NCBI GenBank assembly: GCA_005765155.1
Contig: VCCP01000004.1
Coordinates: 1,550,001 to 1,614,000 of the forward strand
Length of the DNA: 64,000 bases
Source of the DNA: Zelopaecilomyces penicillatus
Taxonomy: Eukaryota > Ascomycota > Sordariomycetes > Hypocreales > Pseudodiploosporaceae
Reading direction: 5' to 3'
Part shown: piece by piece, positions 1 to 11,843 of the stretch
How positions within the stretch are numbered: the first letter of the stretch is position 1
Layout of the letters: each line of letters opens with the position of its first letter
Notes under the pieces: model-generated
Told to the model about the DNA's origin: nothing
Seen by the model: the letters and a program-made list of their open reading frames with translations, nothing else
Database searches by the model: none
Position numbers and translations under genes: made by a program

Positions 1-1
1 G

Positions 2-124
2 GGAGAGTTGCAGGAATTTATGTTGAAGGTTGAAGATGCGAGAGCTATGCTGTTTCGACAGTTGACCCTACCAGTTGCTGGTTTGGCCAACCTCGCTCAA
101 TTGCTGACAGGGATCGATTTGTAA
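2..124 (+). CDS. 3' end of an unidentified protein-coding gene (partial)
   Basis: An open frame runs from the window edge to a TAA at 122-124. It encodes about 40 residues ending in LANLAQLLTGIDL. The composition (amphipathic, Leu-rich, with KVEDARAM before it) looks like a helical C-terminus. It lies on the same strand as nudC, which starts about 220 bp further on. I do not recognise the family, and the rest of the gene lies outside the window. Confidence 0.45.
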   Translation, partial: GELQEFMLKVEDARAMLFRQLTLPVAGLANLAQLLTGIDL

Positions 125-341
125 GATGCCTTGAGGGACCTCTATAGCCATCCCCCCCAGCACATTCTGTCTGTATTACGCCTTGCAGTTATAGAGGGCA
201 GTCACTGTCTGCGCCTAGCTGCCGCTAAAACTATTTGCCCCTCCATCAATTCCGCCGAGGACGAAACATTCATCCCACCTCCTTGAACAAGCAACGCGCT
301 CTAAACAATCCTACCATATTGCTCCTCGCCTCGATCTCGCC

Positions 342-1285
342 ATGGCCGACAAAGGTGCGTCTTGAATATGCTAATAAAGAGGAAGCTCGGTCCTTCATCC
401 CATCACAGAATAACCTCGCCGTGTACACCAAAAGTTCTGTGCAGACAGCTGTCTCTGTCAAGTCAACCCCTCTAGCCCCCTCCCCAATGCTCACAAAATC
501 GCATACATCACCACGCTCACTCACAAAGGTTAAGGGGGGGCAGACTAGCTAGCTAACGTAGTGCCCTTCCATCTAGAACCAAGTCCCACTGAGACCGCAG
601 CGGCTCGCGCAAAGGAAGCCGAGGAGCAGGCCGCGCTGCCATACAAGTGGACCCAGACAATCGGCGAGCTAGATCTCTCCTTTACCGTCCCTGGAAACTA
701 CAAGTCGCGAGACCTCGTCATTGAAATCAAGAAGGAGAAGCTCGTTGCGGGTGTCAAGGGCCAAGACCCGATCATAAGTGTACATCAAACCCCAGTAACG
801 CCCATCGCTCCCATTCCCAAAAAAAAAAAAGCCATCCGATAGCTATGTTCCCCGGTTCCCCGATTCAATGGAAGAAGTTATATATGATCCACCACAGCAT
901 GGGCTAACAACTACACTCTGTGTTCAAACAATAGGGCGACCTTCCTCACCCGATCCGGACCGACGACTCAACCTGGACCCTCTCCTCCAACGCCGACGGC
1001 ACAAAGTCCGTTGAGATCCATCTAGACAAGGTCAACAAGATGGAGTGGTGGGCGCATGTCGTCACCAGTGCCCCGACTATCGACGTCACCAAGATCCAGC
1101 CTGAGTCCTCAAAACTCTCCGACCTTGACGGCGAGACGAGAGGCATGGTCGAGAAGATGATGTTCGACCAGAGACAGAAGGAGAAGGGCCTGCCCAGCTC
1201 CGACGAGCAGAAGAAGATGGATATCCTTAAGAAGTTCCAGGAGCAACACCCCGAGATGGATTTTAGCAAGGCCAAGGTGCAGTAA
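342..1285 (+). CDS. nudC: Nuclear movement protein NudC (CS/p23-like domain)
   Basis: Three exons (342-354, 577-779, 935-1285) join in frame to give 188 aa. The first exon is only 13 nt (M-A-D-K plus one base) and both introns are GT-AG. The protein has a short Glu/Ala-rich helix, then a CS domain from about residue 28 (YKWTQTIGELDLSF) through KGQDPIISGDLPHPI and DDSTWTL to KMEWWAHVV. A C-terminal helix follows, with MVEKMMFDQRQKEKGLPSSD and a final region rich in Lys and Glu. NudC proteins are Hsp90-associated co-chaperones that in fungi support dynein/LIS1-dependent nuclear migration; that role is known for the family, not shown here. The length suits short fungal NudC. It is convergent with AME1, with the two stop codons under 100 bp apart. 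Confidence 0.93.
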
Positions 1286-1379
1286 GCCGTCGTATACCTC
1301 GAAGCGCGTGGAGTAGGCGCCCGGGACAATTATTAAAAAAAAAAAAGATATCAAGCCATAGACAATGAATGCCCTTTCA

Positions 1380-3780
1380 TCATCTCGATTCCAGTGTGAT
1401 GGCAGCTCGCTCCAAAAATGCGTTAAAGTCCCTGACTTGGTTCAGCATTCCACCGGTGAAGCTCGACGAACTAGCTTGCTCTGATACCTGAGCCACCAGC
1501 AGCTCAAGGTTGGCAAGTTCCGACTCCTTCTGCACTGCTCGCGAAAGCTCTGGCGCTTCACGGGCTTGTTCAACCACAAGGTCAACATTATGCATGAGCG
1601 TAGACGCATCAAGACAATGCTGCGATGTACAAGTCAGCATTGATATTCACACTCTCTTGTAGAACTGCCGTATCGTTTTGTCTTTTTTCTTACCTTGGAC
1701 TGTTTGGTATCGGCTTCGTGCTTGATTCTGACGGCGTCCATTCGTAGAGCGACCTGTTCCCTCTCACTTTTTATACGAATGATTTCTTCTCGCAAAGCCA
1801 ATTTTTCCCTTTGCACGTGGCGAACTCGCTTCCTTAGAGAATGCCAGTGATTCAAATGTATAACCTATTTGCGAATATCAGCCTCTCAGTATCCCTATAG
1901 TGTGAAGATTATTGTATCCCTTCACGCCCCCCAGACGGGCCAAACTCACATGTTGAAGTAACCGAGAATTAAGCTCTTCCCTATACGCCTCGATAGCTCT
2001 CATTTTGATACGATACTCCTTCTTTTTCGCTGCATCCGGAGCGCTGCGAACCATTTCCTGTAGCTGGGCGAGTGTAGTTGCCGTGACCTCGTCGCACACC
2101 TGGGCGAAGACGTCGACTACACTCTCTCCGCTGTGGTTGGCAAAAGGTATCTCCGAGTGTAGGGGATCGGCGCCGTTGGCATCATCGTCGTCTTCGTCGT
2201 CGCCGGTTTGGCGCCGTTTGTAGTTGACGAATCGCTGTACTGTGATCTCAATAGCCCCGTCGTCGCCCTGACTCTCGGCGCTCTTTCGTTTTCGCGGTGC
2301 CCTTTTTGCTTGCGGTTTTGGGGCTCGAGTTTCTTCTCTCTCCTCTTCTCTCTCTTCCTCTCTCTCTTCCTCTTCCTCTTCTTCTTCTTCTGCTTCTCCT
2401 TCTTGTTCTTCTTCGGCTACTCGGGTTCTCGGGGGTGCGCGCTTCTTAGGTTTTGTGGGCTTCTGTTTCGGGGCGGGTTGTTTCTGGATAGCTGGACTCC
2501 TGCTAGGGCGCCCGCCTCGTTTCCGTTTGGGTGGTTGTGGTGATGGTTGTGGTGATGGTTGTGGTGATGGTTGTGGTGATGGTTCGTCTTCATCTTCGTC
2601 TGGTTGATCCTCAACTGGTTCAGACCCCAGCTCTGGTGATAACGCTGGCTGTGTTCTTCTCGGCCGCTTTTTCCTCAACGCCTTTGCTGCTTCCAATTCT
2701 CCAATTTCTTCTGCTTCTTCCGGTTCATCCATTTCCACCTCCGGTTCGCCTTCATCCTCGTTTTCAACTTCGTCTTCTGCCAAATTAGGCTCGTCGACCG
2801 ATCCAGGTTCTGAGACTGTGCTATCCCTTCCATCATGCTCGTCCGGCCCATCAGCAGACTGCTCAGACAGAGCCCGGCTTCTTTCCTCGTCCGGAACTAG
2901 CGCAAAGGACGATTGAGAGGCGCGCACTATCGCCGCAGCATCACTTCGCCGGACCTTGCGCACCAGCGGTGACGATGACGCAGGCACATCCCCCTCTGAC
3001 CTCAGCGCGTCCTGTAGTCTTTGTGTAGAGCCGGCGGCGCCGCTCAGACGGATCCTGCGTCTTTGTCCGCTTCCAGGCGCATCAGCTGGGCTCTCTCCAA
3101 CCTCCTCCACAGTAACGACGGTAGCATGCGACCGTACACTCGAGATTACACTGGTCGTGGGCGGCAGTTCAGACTCGTCTGCAGTTCCAATGGCCTGTTG
3201 GGACGCGGCTGCAGCTGCCGCTAACTTCGCTGCGCTGGATGACCTCGTAGATCGCAATACTGTTGCATTTCGCGGCGTGCTTTCCGGGTTCTTAGGCGAG
3301 GAGGATGCCAGCACAGGCTGCGCTGTGAGTTCCTTAGACGAGTCTGGCAGGTTGTACGGGTTCCTTGGCGCGGAGGGTATGGACCTTGGCGCGCTGCTGC
3401 TACTCCGGTTTCGTAGAGACAGCGTCGAGTTTGCGTCGCTATTTAGCTTTCTTCGCTTCGCAGGGCTACTTGATATGCGATGGGAAGAGCTCGAGGGTGC
3501 AGCGGCTGGAAAATCAAGACCAGAAATATCGATATTGAAAGACCCGTCGTCGTCCAAATTGGTGCGCCTACAAAGGTTAGCCAACGCCAATCGGCCAAGC
3601 TCATCGCACAGAGTAAGAAAGCAACATACTGCGCACCACGAAGGCGCTCATTCAAACGCTCCGCACGGCGTTCTCGTCCTACCCCCAAAAAATAATCGTC
3701 AGCGCATGCACATTCGTTTTTGAGTGAGTGAGTGGTGCGGCGGCGGGGGAATAGTTAAAGGATGTCTTACCTGTAACCAT
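1380..3780 (-). CDS. AME1: Inner kinetochore subunit Ame1 (CENP-U-like)
   Basis: Five exons (3771-3780, 3630-3678, 1950-3567, 1694-1864, 1380-1619) join in frame to 695 aa. Exon 1 is only 10 nt. The N-terminus MVTGRERRAERLNERLRGAQ is the Arg-rich motif typical of fungal Ame1. A long disordered, Ser-rich and charged middle follows, with four SPQP units (about residues 349-365) and a Glu-rich run (about 402-432). The C-terminal third (IPFANHSGESVVDVFAQV, then a coiled coil with REKLALREEIIRIKSEREQV) is the conserved part. Ame1 works with Okp1 in the COMA/CCAN complex and links centromeric chromatin to the Mis12 complex. Family assignment comes from remembered similarity of the N-terminal and coiled-coil parts. 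The acidic and Pro-rich centre is likely fast-evolving. Confidence 0.8.
2533..2580. repeat. Four tandem 12-bp units inside AME1
   Basis: The unit GGTTGTGGTGAT occurs four times without a mismatch. On the coding strand it encodes S-P-Q-P repeats. Because the unit length is a multiple of three, copy-number change would keep the frame. Confidence 0.9.
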
Positions 3781-4585
3781 GATGGAAGAGGGCAATGTGG
3801 GAGCGAATTCAGGCAAAGCATCTACATGTGTCCGATTTGCTAATGCAGGCAAATATTAAACATGTAGTTGTTTGTTGTTGGTGTTGTTCATATGCCGCGC
3901 TGGAAACATTCAATGACGTTATTCCTGGTCTGGTGTTGCGCCCACAAAAACAATTAATACGGACGCGCGCGGCGGATTTGGGGAAACGCGTCTGATGGTG
4001 CAGCTTGTGAGTTGGTGGTGCTCATTCCAGCACAGGTAGCTCGGTGTGGTGGGGTCTGGTACTTTGTCTTAAGCGCTTACCGACGCTCACCGAGCTTCAC
4101 CGACGTGATTCATCGAGAGAGCGCAACAATCAACGGATATATCGATTATAGTGTAATTATTTATACTCATTATTGACAAGAGGAAGAAGGTCGGCTGTGA
4201 TATAAGATCATAGCAAAGTCGAGGAGCGGGGAACACAAAAGGTGTGTCTCGTATGCAACAGCAAGGTTCCGTCATTATGAGCTTAGTCGTCACCCTCGTC
4301 GCATGTTACTCAATCAATGCTCATAAACACATACCTCATACCATAAACACAGATGAATAGGTATGTATGAGTGATTTGTTCTATTATTTTTATTCTAATG
4401 TGCCATGTGTAATCATATACACTGTTCATGATCCGAAACCAGCGCCAACAATCTCGTTCCCAAAGGCTTTGTCAAGCCACTCGTATGATCTCGCAATGCT
4501 CCGAGCCCAGTAATGATACAACCGATTAACGTGATGGTGATACAAATTTACAGACTTGACACCCATTAAGAAAGTAAAAGGCTCT
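3781..4585. other. Intergenic: AME1 promoter and LicD-like 3' flank
   Basis: No supported gene. It holds the upstream region of AME1 and, beyond 4300, AT-rich sequence suited to the 3' UTR of the LicD-like gene. Confidence 0.6.
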
Positions 4586-5872
4586 CTATAAGTCTTCCTT
4601 CTTCTCCCATTGCATTTTGTCCTCATTGAATTGATGTCTGGAGATTGAGCATCAGCACTTTGCTATAAAAGAGGATATACGGATGTCTGCACGTACCCGT
4701 GGAACTTTGTCATATTCAATGCCTTTTGCCCATACTCTGCTGCAAGAATTTCGTCATAGCGGTATGGGATCTTGCATGCTACACCTTCAAATGTGGTATC
4801 CCGTAGCGGAAACACAAAAGTGTCCTGTACACGATACCATTCTATTAGTCCGCGACCCCAACACCGATAAAAGCAAAAGATTCACCACGCCCTTACTCTG
4901 TATTGGTGACCGCTCTTGTCGTAGAGTATACCTTCACCCTCTTTGTGGTCCGGGTTATACCTTGCCGCTGTAATGTCAATAAACAGCCCCGTACTCATGT
5001 CTATCCAACGAGCATCAATGACGTTTAGTGCGTCATCTTGCCCGCGGTGCTTGAAGTAAGGATTGACCTCGAGCAGGAAGAAGCGACCTTTCTCCATGTT
5101 GCCGTACTTGTAGTAGTAGGTGGTCATGTTGTGATATGCGGCAAGGTAGTACATATCCGGTTCCGTAACTTGGACGTCGGCGTCAAAGTCCCATGGCATG
5201 ACCTGTCCCAGAGAAATGTTAGACAATGGACATGCAACCTAGAACAAAGAAGCGAGCCAAAAGCATGTTTTCTCATTGCAGTAACATGGACGCCAGCACC
5301 TCCATCATGGATGCGGTAGCCTACCTTCTTTCCCCACCACCAACCAAGCAGGGAGCCATGCATCAGCCATGTGTTGACACCAATATCTCGAAACGTGGCC
5401 AAGTATGTCTGGAGCAGCACCTTGATGGCTTCTAATTGCACAGGCTCATCCAGAACATATTTGGCATATCGGGCATCATAATGAGGTGCACCGCTGTTTA
5501 AACCAACAAAGGATCCAACAGTTAGGTACAGCAGCTTCAAGAGAAAGATCCAGATAAATGCTAGCAACAACTTACGGCATCTCGCCTAACGAAACACTCA
5601 TGTTAGTAGGTGACGGACCATGTGAACGGTTAGGAAACCATGAAGTCGTATCGGCTCGCATGACTCGCATGCATGTGCTGCGGGTAGACCCGTTCGTGCC
5701 GCAAACAGTGCAACCCAAAAGCTTATGAGAGGTAGCTATTCAGAATGTTGAACTTACGAAAGTACTTTGGTTCAGGAAACACAGGTCTCTTATTAGAAGC
5801 GGCTCCAGCAAGTCCAAACAAAGCCGCGAATACCGACGCGACTAGGAACTTGAGGCCCACATGACCCTTCAT
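4586..5872 (-). CDS. Secreted LicD/MNN4-family protein
   Basis: Six exons (5758-5872, 5576-5585, 5325-5493, 5202-4897, 4824-4697, 4637-4586) join in frame to 259 aa. Exon 2 is a 10-nt micro-exon, and without it the frame breaks. The protein starts with a clear signal peptide (MKGHVGLKFLVASVFAALFG). The LicD/fukutin nucleotidyltransferase-like domain then has GVNTWLMHGSLLGWWWGKK and the acidic metal motif WDFDADV (residues 102-108), followed by FIDITAARYNP. LicD proteins transfer phosphocholine or phospho-sugars; fungal relatives such as Mnn4 are needed for mannosylphosphate addition to glycans. A Golgi or secreted role in glycan phosphorylation is inferred. At about 260 residues it is a short, single-domain member that lacks the large extra domains of yeast Mnn4. 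The donor substrate cannot be told from sequence. Confidence 0.82.
5576..5585 (-). other. 10-nt micro-exon of the LicD-like gene
   Basis: A TTAG acceptor precedes GCGAGATGCC and a GTAAGTT donor follows. The exon supplies part of R-E-M-P and restores the frame between exon 1 (115 nt, one base over) and exon 3. Confidence 0.75.
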
Positions 5873-7226
5873 GGCTCTAAATTCTGCAGGGATGTCTCCC
5901 CTCCCGCTTGTCCACCCTCTTCTCCTTCAAAAACGAGGCAAGATGGTTGACCCGCCTACCTGTCGGCACTAACCGAGCCGTGGGTTCTTCGTGATCTTTG
6001 CTGGTTTGGTGAGACCCTTGGGGGCCGGCTTGGCGTTGGAGATTCAGGAGGGCGGGAGCTTCCCCAGGTACGGTGCGGGACCTGCTGTGCTCTCAAGACG
6101 TTGGTGGATCGACTCTGGCTCAGTAAACAAAACTTGATTATACGCCTGGGTAAAAAGTTCCAAGGCGATTGGTCTCTCTCAAATACAGGCGAGATTGCTG
6201 CTATTAACTGCAAATGCAACTCCTGAGAATGCTCTGGGGAGCTGTCCGGGACGCGCGGAGTATAGATCCGGAGTTTTTTACAGGCCGAGGGGCGGATCTT
6301 CTTTTTTCGACACCAACACCCCCTGAGGTGCTGCTTCCTTCCGGAACGTGCGTCACGACTGACCAACAACAAATGACATCAGCCCCCTCAACCCCCAAAT
6401 TACCTACCTAAGGCGCCTAGTAGATAATTGCGTTGTAACACAAGGAAACGGCTGGCCTTACCATACCTGGCGATGCTTCTCACGACACATGGTAGATATC
6501 ATGTATAAAGGGATGCTCACTTGCAAGATCTGAGCACGCACTATGCGTATGTGGTTCCAGTGGATTGATATTAATTACGCCACTGCTGCCAAGTAGATCT
6601 CTCGTACGCGCCATCAACTGAAGGAATCAAGGCAGCTTCAACAATACCACTGTGGTGGTCCCAGGTCTTGTGTAACACTATTTTGGTACCACGCCTACTC
6701 TACATTTCCTCCATTTGGGACTCTTCGGATTGTCATCCAATTGTACCTCTTCACAAAACATCCTGTCGCCAACATCATTATATCAGTTACCGCTTAACTG
6801 CTTGGGCAGGTTCCAGAGAGACGGGACTTCATACCCGCAAACAAGTAATGTTTCCTTCATTTGGACACACACACACACTGCCGTTTTGGCATCGACAGCA
6901 ACCACAAACACCAACCATGTCGAAATGTCAGAGTGTACAGAACATTCCATTTTCTGAGAAACATAGCTCGAGATATAGAGAAACAATCTCCTCCTCTTTC
7001 GTAGCATCGCCTTGGACTCCCTCCTTCGGACAGCAAGTTCCACCTGACCTGTTCGCTCACAATCCCCCATATGGTTGCCCCTACCCTCCCCTAGTTGAAT
7101 ACGTACAATACATTAATGAGACAAAACAACAAAAGAGACGCTCACAGATCAACAAAGGGAATCGACTGGCAGCAAGCGCCCATTTCCCAAGTTGAAGAAA
7201 CTGCATGTATACAAAGGTCGCTCGCC
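5873..7226. other. Intergenic: LicD-like promoter and ERD2-paralogue 3' flank
   Basis: About 1.35 kb without a supported gene. Open frames here are short, low in complexity and unlike known proteins. A short (CA)n run is present near 6865. Confidence 0.6.
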
Positions 7227-8445
7227 TCAATCCCGCCATTCGTCACCACTGCGGATACCGGTTGGCGCTGGTTGAGATGATGACTGTCCCGTGCGCAATG
7301 GGGTATCCTCGTCGTCGTCGTCATCGTCATCTAGTACCCGGGCCAGATCATCTGGATCTTGCATCTTCGCATCGGGGTCCACGGGGCCATCGAGCTCATC
7401 TTGATGCGATTGGTTGTGTCTCTCCGCATCCAGAACGCCATCGTCAGCGCTGACTGAAATGCCACGGGCTCCCCATTTAGGTCGGCCACCACGAGGAGCA
7501 CCATCGTCCCCGCCAAATGCAGGGCCACTCTCTTCATCGCCTTCGGCATCCTCAACTCGCTTGCCAAAGATTCGTCTAAGCAACCACCCCGAGCGCATAT
7601 CGTCGGCATCGACAACGCCGCCACCGCGAAGCTTGACCCTCTGGCGTGTGTAGTATACCCATGCGAAATCGATGTAGAGTGCAGTTTGGATAAGACCAAA
7701 GATGACGGAAACGGCGTCGGGCTTACGGTTGCCCACATCAAATTCCCTGAGGAACCAGTTGAGGCAGTATAATGCGCGATAGGATCCCAGAGTCAGGAGA
7801 TAAAACGAGTCGATCACTGTCGGGACAGTAGTCTGTCTAAGCAGCAAGAGCTGGGGTAGAACGCAGACGGATTCCAAAATCTCAGAGAAGACCCACATCC
7901 ACTAGACACATAATTAGCATATCAAGCACCATCGCAAGCTCGGAGTTGGATCGTACTAACCGGCAAGAACCCCCAATGTTTCTCAAAAATCATCATCATG
8001 AATGGGGAGAGGGCTAGGGAGCCAACGAGAATGAGCGCTCCCAGCTTCCAGGCTATCTCACGTTCGCGCGAACGAGGATAGAGCCATTGCATGACACCAA
8101 GGATGTAGAACGATGTCAAGACATATGTGACCTTGAAGCAGGCATTCCATAGTGAGCTCTCCCAGAAGATGTCGAGATATCGCGTGCAGAAGACGAGGGC
8201 GTACATGCCCTGGGTGATAAATGACACACCCTCGGCGCTTCGGTTTCGGTGAATGGCGAGAATCAGGATGCCCTTAGAGAGCATGTGGGACAAGTCGCCC
8301 AGAATGCGGAAGATCTATAATGAAACCGTTTGTTAGCCCCCATTTACATCACAGCCGAAGGATGACGTTGCGCAGCGTGAACAAACTCGCATTTGGAGCA
8401 GGAGGCAACAAGGGGGGAGAGGGCACTGACATTCCAAGCTCCCAT
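7227..8445 (-). CDS. ER lumen protein-retaining receptor paralogue with long acidic tail
   Basis: Three exons (8431-8445, 7961-8314, 7227-7901) join in frame to 347 aa. The first exon is 15 nt (MGAWN), and its donor is the weaker GTCAGT. The core is the seven-helix KDEL-receptor fold, with IFRILGDLSHMLSKGILI, AEGVSFITQGMYALVFCTRY and RTTVPTVIDSFYLLTLGSYRALY-like segments (the last here begins RQTTVPTVID). ERD2 returns H/KDEL proteins from the Golgi to the ER. Canonical Erd2 is near 210-220 aa; this one carries about 110 extra C-terminal residues, hydrophilic and with a run of acidic residues (DDDDDDDED). It is therefore more likely the longer paralogue seen in filamentous fungi than the standard receptor. 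Ligand specificity is unknown. Confidence 0.85.
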
Positions 8446-9571
8446 GGTGGAAGCTTTGAGGCGACGCGACCTCAACGCAACTATGGGATTGTCGTGTGTT
8501 TGGTTTGTTAATTCCCAGCGTCGATGCTGCGGGTGATGCTGAATGAAGGTCCCGTCGATGGAGGGACAGGTAGGCGTTGGATCTTGTATGGTGGTTGATG
8601 CTCCCCAGGCAGCTCTCGCATGGACAAGTAATTATGGGGAAGAAGGTCGACGTGGACGAGCTGGAGCGACTAGCCTTCTTGCGTCAGCGAAGGCGGGTGC
8701 CATGGCCTTGGAATGGATGGGGGTAGGCCGTGTATGGGCAGGGCTCGACCCACCAAAGCCACTCTACAATCAAGGCTCTTATGCGCGTCCCCTTGCGCGT
8801 CCCCTGCTGGAGGCACCTGCAATCCACTAAATCATCACTGACGACAGCACCCACCTTACTGTACTATTCGGTGCTGCCTAGTCAGTACGCGGAATGCACC
8901 AATTGGCAAAGAGCCTTCTCTATTTTTCGATATCAGTATAGGTAATTAGTGAAATAGAATAACAGCTATTTTTGAAGAAGAAGAAGAAGAAGAAGAAGAA
9001 GAAGAAGAAGAAAATATGTGCTACATGGTCGCAAATGTCCGAGTACTTTGGTACAAGTTCAACGCACCATAGTCTTGACGCGGAGGGAAGTGACGGCTAC
9101 TCGCAACCTGTCACATGCATTTGAAGTTGCGCCATGTACTACTCGAAAACATGGAATATAGAGACATGCCATAATTGATCATTGATCAGAGGCTCAAGGA
9201 ACCCATATCATAATATATACAAGATTAAACTCCGGGCAGAACATCGAGCTGGCACAAAAAAAGGTTATAAATCAACCTTTCTCACAATCCTCCTCCTTTT
9301 CCAAATAACACGCTCCTGGCCATCCAACTGTGCTCCAACTATACTCCCAACTAGCATTGCGCATAACACGTACTATATAGATATACCTATATGTGTGTAA
9401 ACATCGGCGGCGATTTGCCTGGCCGTGTTCGAAGACATGGTAAAATAAAAACTCCGATTACAAACCAACGTATATGAGAGGCGGGGTCCAGGAACCGCGC
9501 CGGAATTCATGGAAGCAGAGCCCAAAAAATCAAAACATCCGCTTTGCCGCTGAAAACAGACAGCTGGTGGT
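8446..9571. other. Intergenic: ERD2-paralogue promoter and ADK2 3' flank
   Basis: No supported gene. It contains the GAA microsatellite described separately. The part nearest 9300-9500 is AT-rich, as expected for an ADK2 3' UTR. Confidence 0.6.
8974..9012. repeat. (GAA)13 microsatellite
   Basis: Thirteen uninterrupted GAA units, purine-only on the plus strand, in non-coding DNA. Such tracts can form triplexes. Confidence 0.95.
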
Positions 9572-10481
9572 TCATAGGACAAACCGGTTCTCAAACTCCT
9601 GGTAGAGCTTGGGGCTAATCTCATCGCTGCTGAGCCCTTCCACCTCGATCAGCACTCCCTTCTTTGCATAGTGCTCTAGAAGAGGCTCGCTTGTCTCCTG
9701 AAACTTTTTGAAGCGCGCACGATAGACCTCCTCTGTGTCGTCGGGCCGCTGAACAAGAGACTCCCCCGTAATATCATCGCGGCCGGCAACGCGGGGTCGA
9801 TTGAATGTGGTGTTGTAGACACGACCTGAGGGTTCATGGACCCATCGACCAGCGATGCGATCAAGGATGACGGAGAAGGGTGTCTTGATTGCGACGGCGA
9901 GGTTGATGGGAATAATCTTATCTAATGTTCCGGCCTGGCATGCGGTGCGAGGATATCCGTCAAGGATGAACGAGGCAGTAGGGTCATCGGACGCCTGTGG
10001 CGCGGTATGCTCGTCAAGATGGAAAGAGGATGTGTTGAAGGGATCCATATCGCTCTCATGGTGGGATGCTGACTTGTCCACGGCCGTGGCTTCTGAGGAT
10101 AAAGTCATGATTGGAGGGTGGGGACCTTGTCCAAAGAGCCAGCCACGAGTTCGAAGTTCGCTCGAGATAAGGCGAAGCATCAGATCGTCTGCGACAAGGC
10201 CACCAGACTTCATGGTGCTCTCGGCCATAATGCCTAACCAATGCGATGCAATATTAGCGGGCTGATTGGCAGAAATAGATAACAGCGATTAAGCGACAAT
10301 GCCTGATCGCACAAGCTCACTCACCTAGAGGCGTTCGGGTTTTGACATTGTGGCGGAGGAGATCACCAGTGCTGATGGAGGCGAGTTGGGGGAAGCGCTT
10401 CAACAGTCTCTCGCTCTGCGTGCCCTTACCCACACCAGGGGCGCCGACGAGAATAACTCGCGCGGCCCTCTTGAGGTGCAT
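9572..10481 (-). CDS. ADK2: Mitochondrial adenylate kinase 2 (GTP:AMP phosphotransferase)
   Basis: Two exons (10325-10481 and 9572-10233) join in frame to 272 aa. The P-loop GAPGVGKGT lies at residues 13-21, followed by the NMP-binding STGDLLRHN, then FILDGYPRT, DRIAGRWVHEPSGRVYN and the LID segment VAGRDDITGESLVQRPDDTEE. This LID type (no four-Cys zinc site, with VQRxDD) matches mitochondrial AK3/Adk2 enzymes, which phosphorylate AMP from GTP or ITP in the matrix. About 45 hydrophilic residues (SSEATAVDKSASHHESDMD and on) are inserted before FILDGYPRT, as in other filamentous fungi. The first ATG in frame is 10481. The open frame continues upstream for 28 codons to a TTG and would encode an Arg-rich, presequence-like stretch. 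Confidence 0.9.
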
Positions 10482-10565
10482 TCTATTCAAAAGCAAGAAA
10501 CACCTATGGGGGAACAGGCGAGAGAAGGGTGTGCGCGCAAAGGTGATGCGCAGCAGAAAAGCCAA

Positions 10566-11843
10566 GCGGAAAGAGGCGTGACAATGCGGTCTCGATTGTC
10601 AATTGGATGGCGGGCGAAAAATACAATGGGTGAGGCCACAGGGGTGCTTTGGTGGCCGAATACGGACTGGGCGTTTTCGGTCAACAACCAGCTTCAGGCT
10701 CGTGAAGAAAAGGCAAAAGAGCAAAACTCCACGTTATCTCCGCCCCGGACACTGGAGATAAAATCCACCAACAAAGCCCAACGAGATAGACAGAAGAGAG
10801 TAGAGCAGGAGGGGAAATCGACAGGAAACCGAAGATGGAACAACGAGGGGGAACCGGATGGTGGGTGGGAGGGCGGCAGGTAAAATAAGGCCTGATGGCG
10901 GCGCTGCAACAGGCATTCACTGATGGTGGGTGACAGTGCGCGATGGCGGGCGTTGGCGCAGTGTGGTATTAGTGAGGTGGTGTTATTACTCCGTGGTGAT
11001 GGCGAGAATGTTGAGAGACAGATCCTTGAAGCCCGCGTTGCGACTAACGCCAAGCGGAGGGGAAAACATGTGCAGCTTCGCTATGATGCACACTGTCTTG
11101 GCAAGTACAACTTCACCTGGGGTTCACAGTGTTGGAGACAGTGTCGACAGGCATCTCTGCGACGGGCCACGTTCTGAGCCATCTGGCAGGTTGAGAGATC
11201 GACGGCGTGGATGACGCCGCTAGCGGACCATTGGGAAGTCGTGGATTCATAACCTTGGGACGTTTACCAACAAACCGCCACCACGCACACATTGGGCACT
11301 TTAATCTGATGGATGGCGTGCCCCCGGAGCCTGGAGTCCCCCCGGGAGCCGGCCGACAGAGAACTACAGGCGAGTTACAGTGTGTGCGCAGGCCCGGTCT
11401 GCTATGAATCAGCAACCTGAGCGCTATAATTCAGCGCCAATCATGGAGTTCTGCTCTGTAATCAGGGTCTCCGGACAGCGACGCCGATGGATGTGACTTG
11501 GCACTGCACTGCAACCACGGGGCTGCGGAAGGGAACGTGCGCTAAATCCGGGGAGGAGCAAACGAATGGGATCCTGCCATAATCACATGGAAGTGTCGTC
11601 AATTGCAATTGTCATGTGTGTCTCTTGTTCCTGACCTTGGCCCATTGTCTCGTCTCCACACAAACAACAGTAACCGGGTCTTTTCGCCCAAACTTACTTG
11701 ATTACAGTGTCTATACTATACTAGTATACTACAGCTTATATAGGTATTAAAAAGGACGATTGCATGAGGAATATCCGAGATGCAAAAGCGTCACCACCAA
11801 CCACTCACTCCGTGATGAATGGTACGATTGTACGTAGTGGGAT
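10566..11843. other. Intergenic: ADK2 promoter and 2EXR 3' flank
   Basis: About 1.3 kb in which I see no protein-coding gene or RNA gene. Confidence 0.6.

Noticed and set aside
10482..10565. Starting ADK2 at 10565
   Set aside because: The codon there is TTG, not ATG; kept only as a finding on possible non-AUG initiation.
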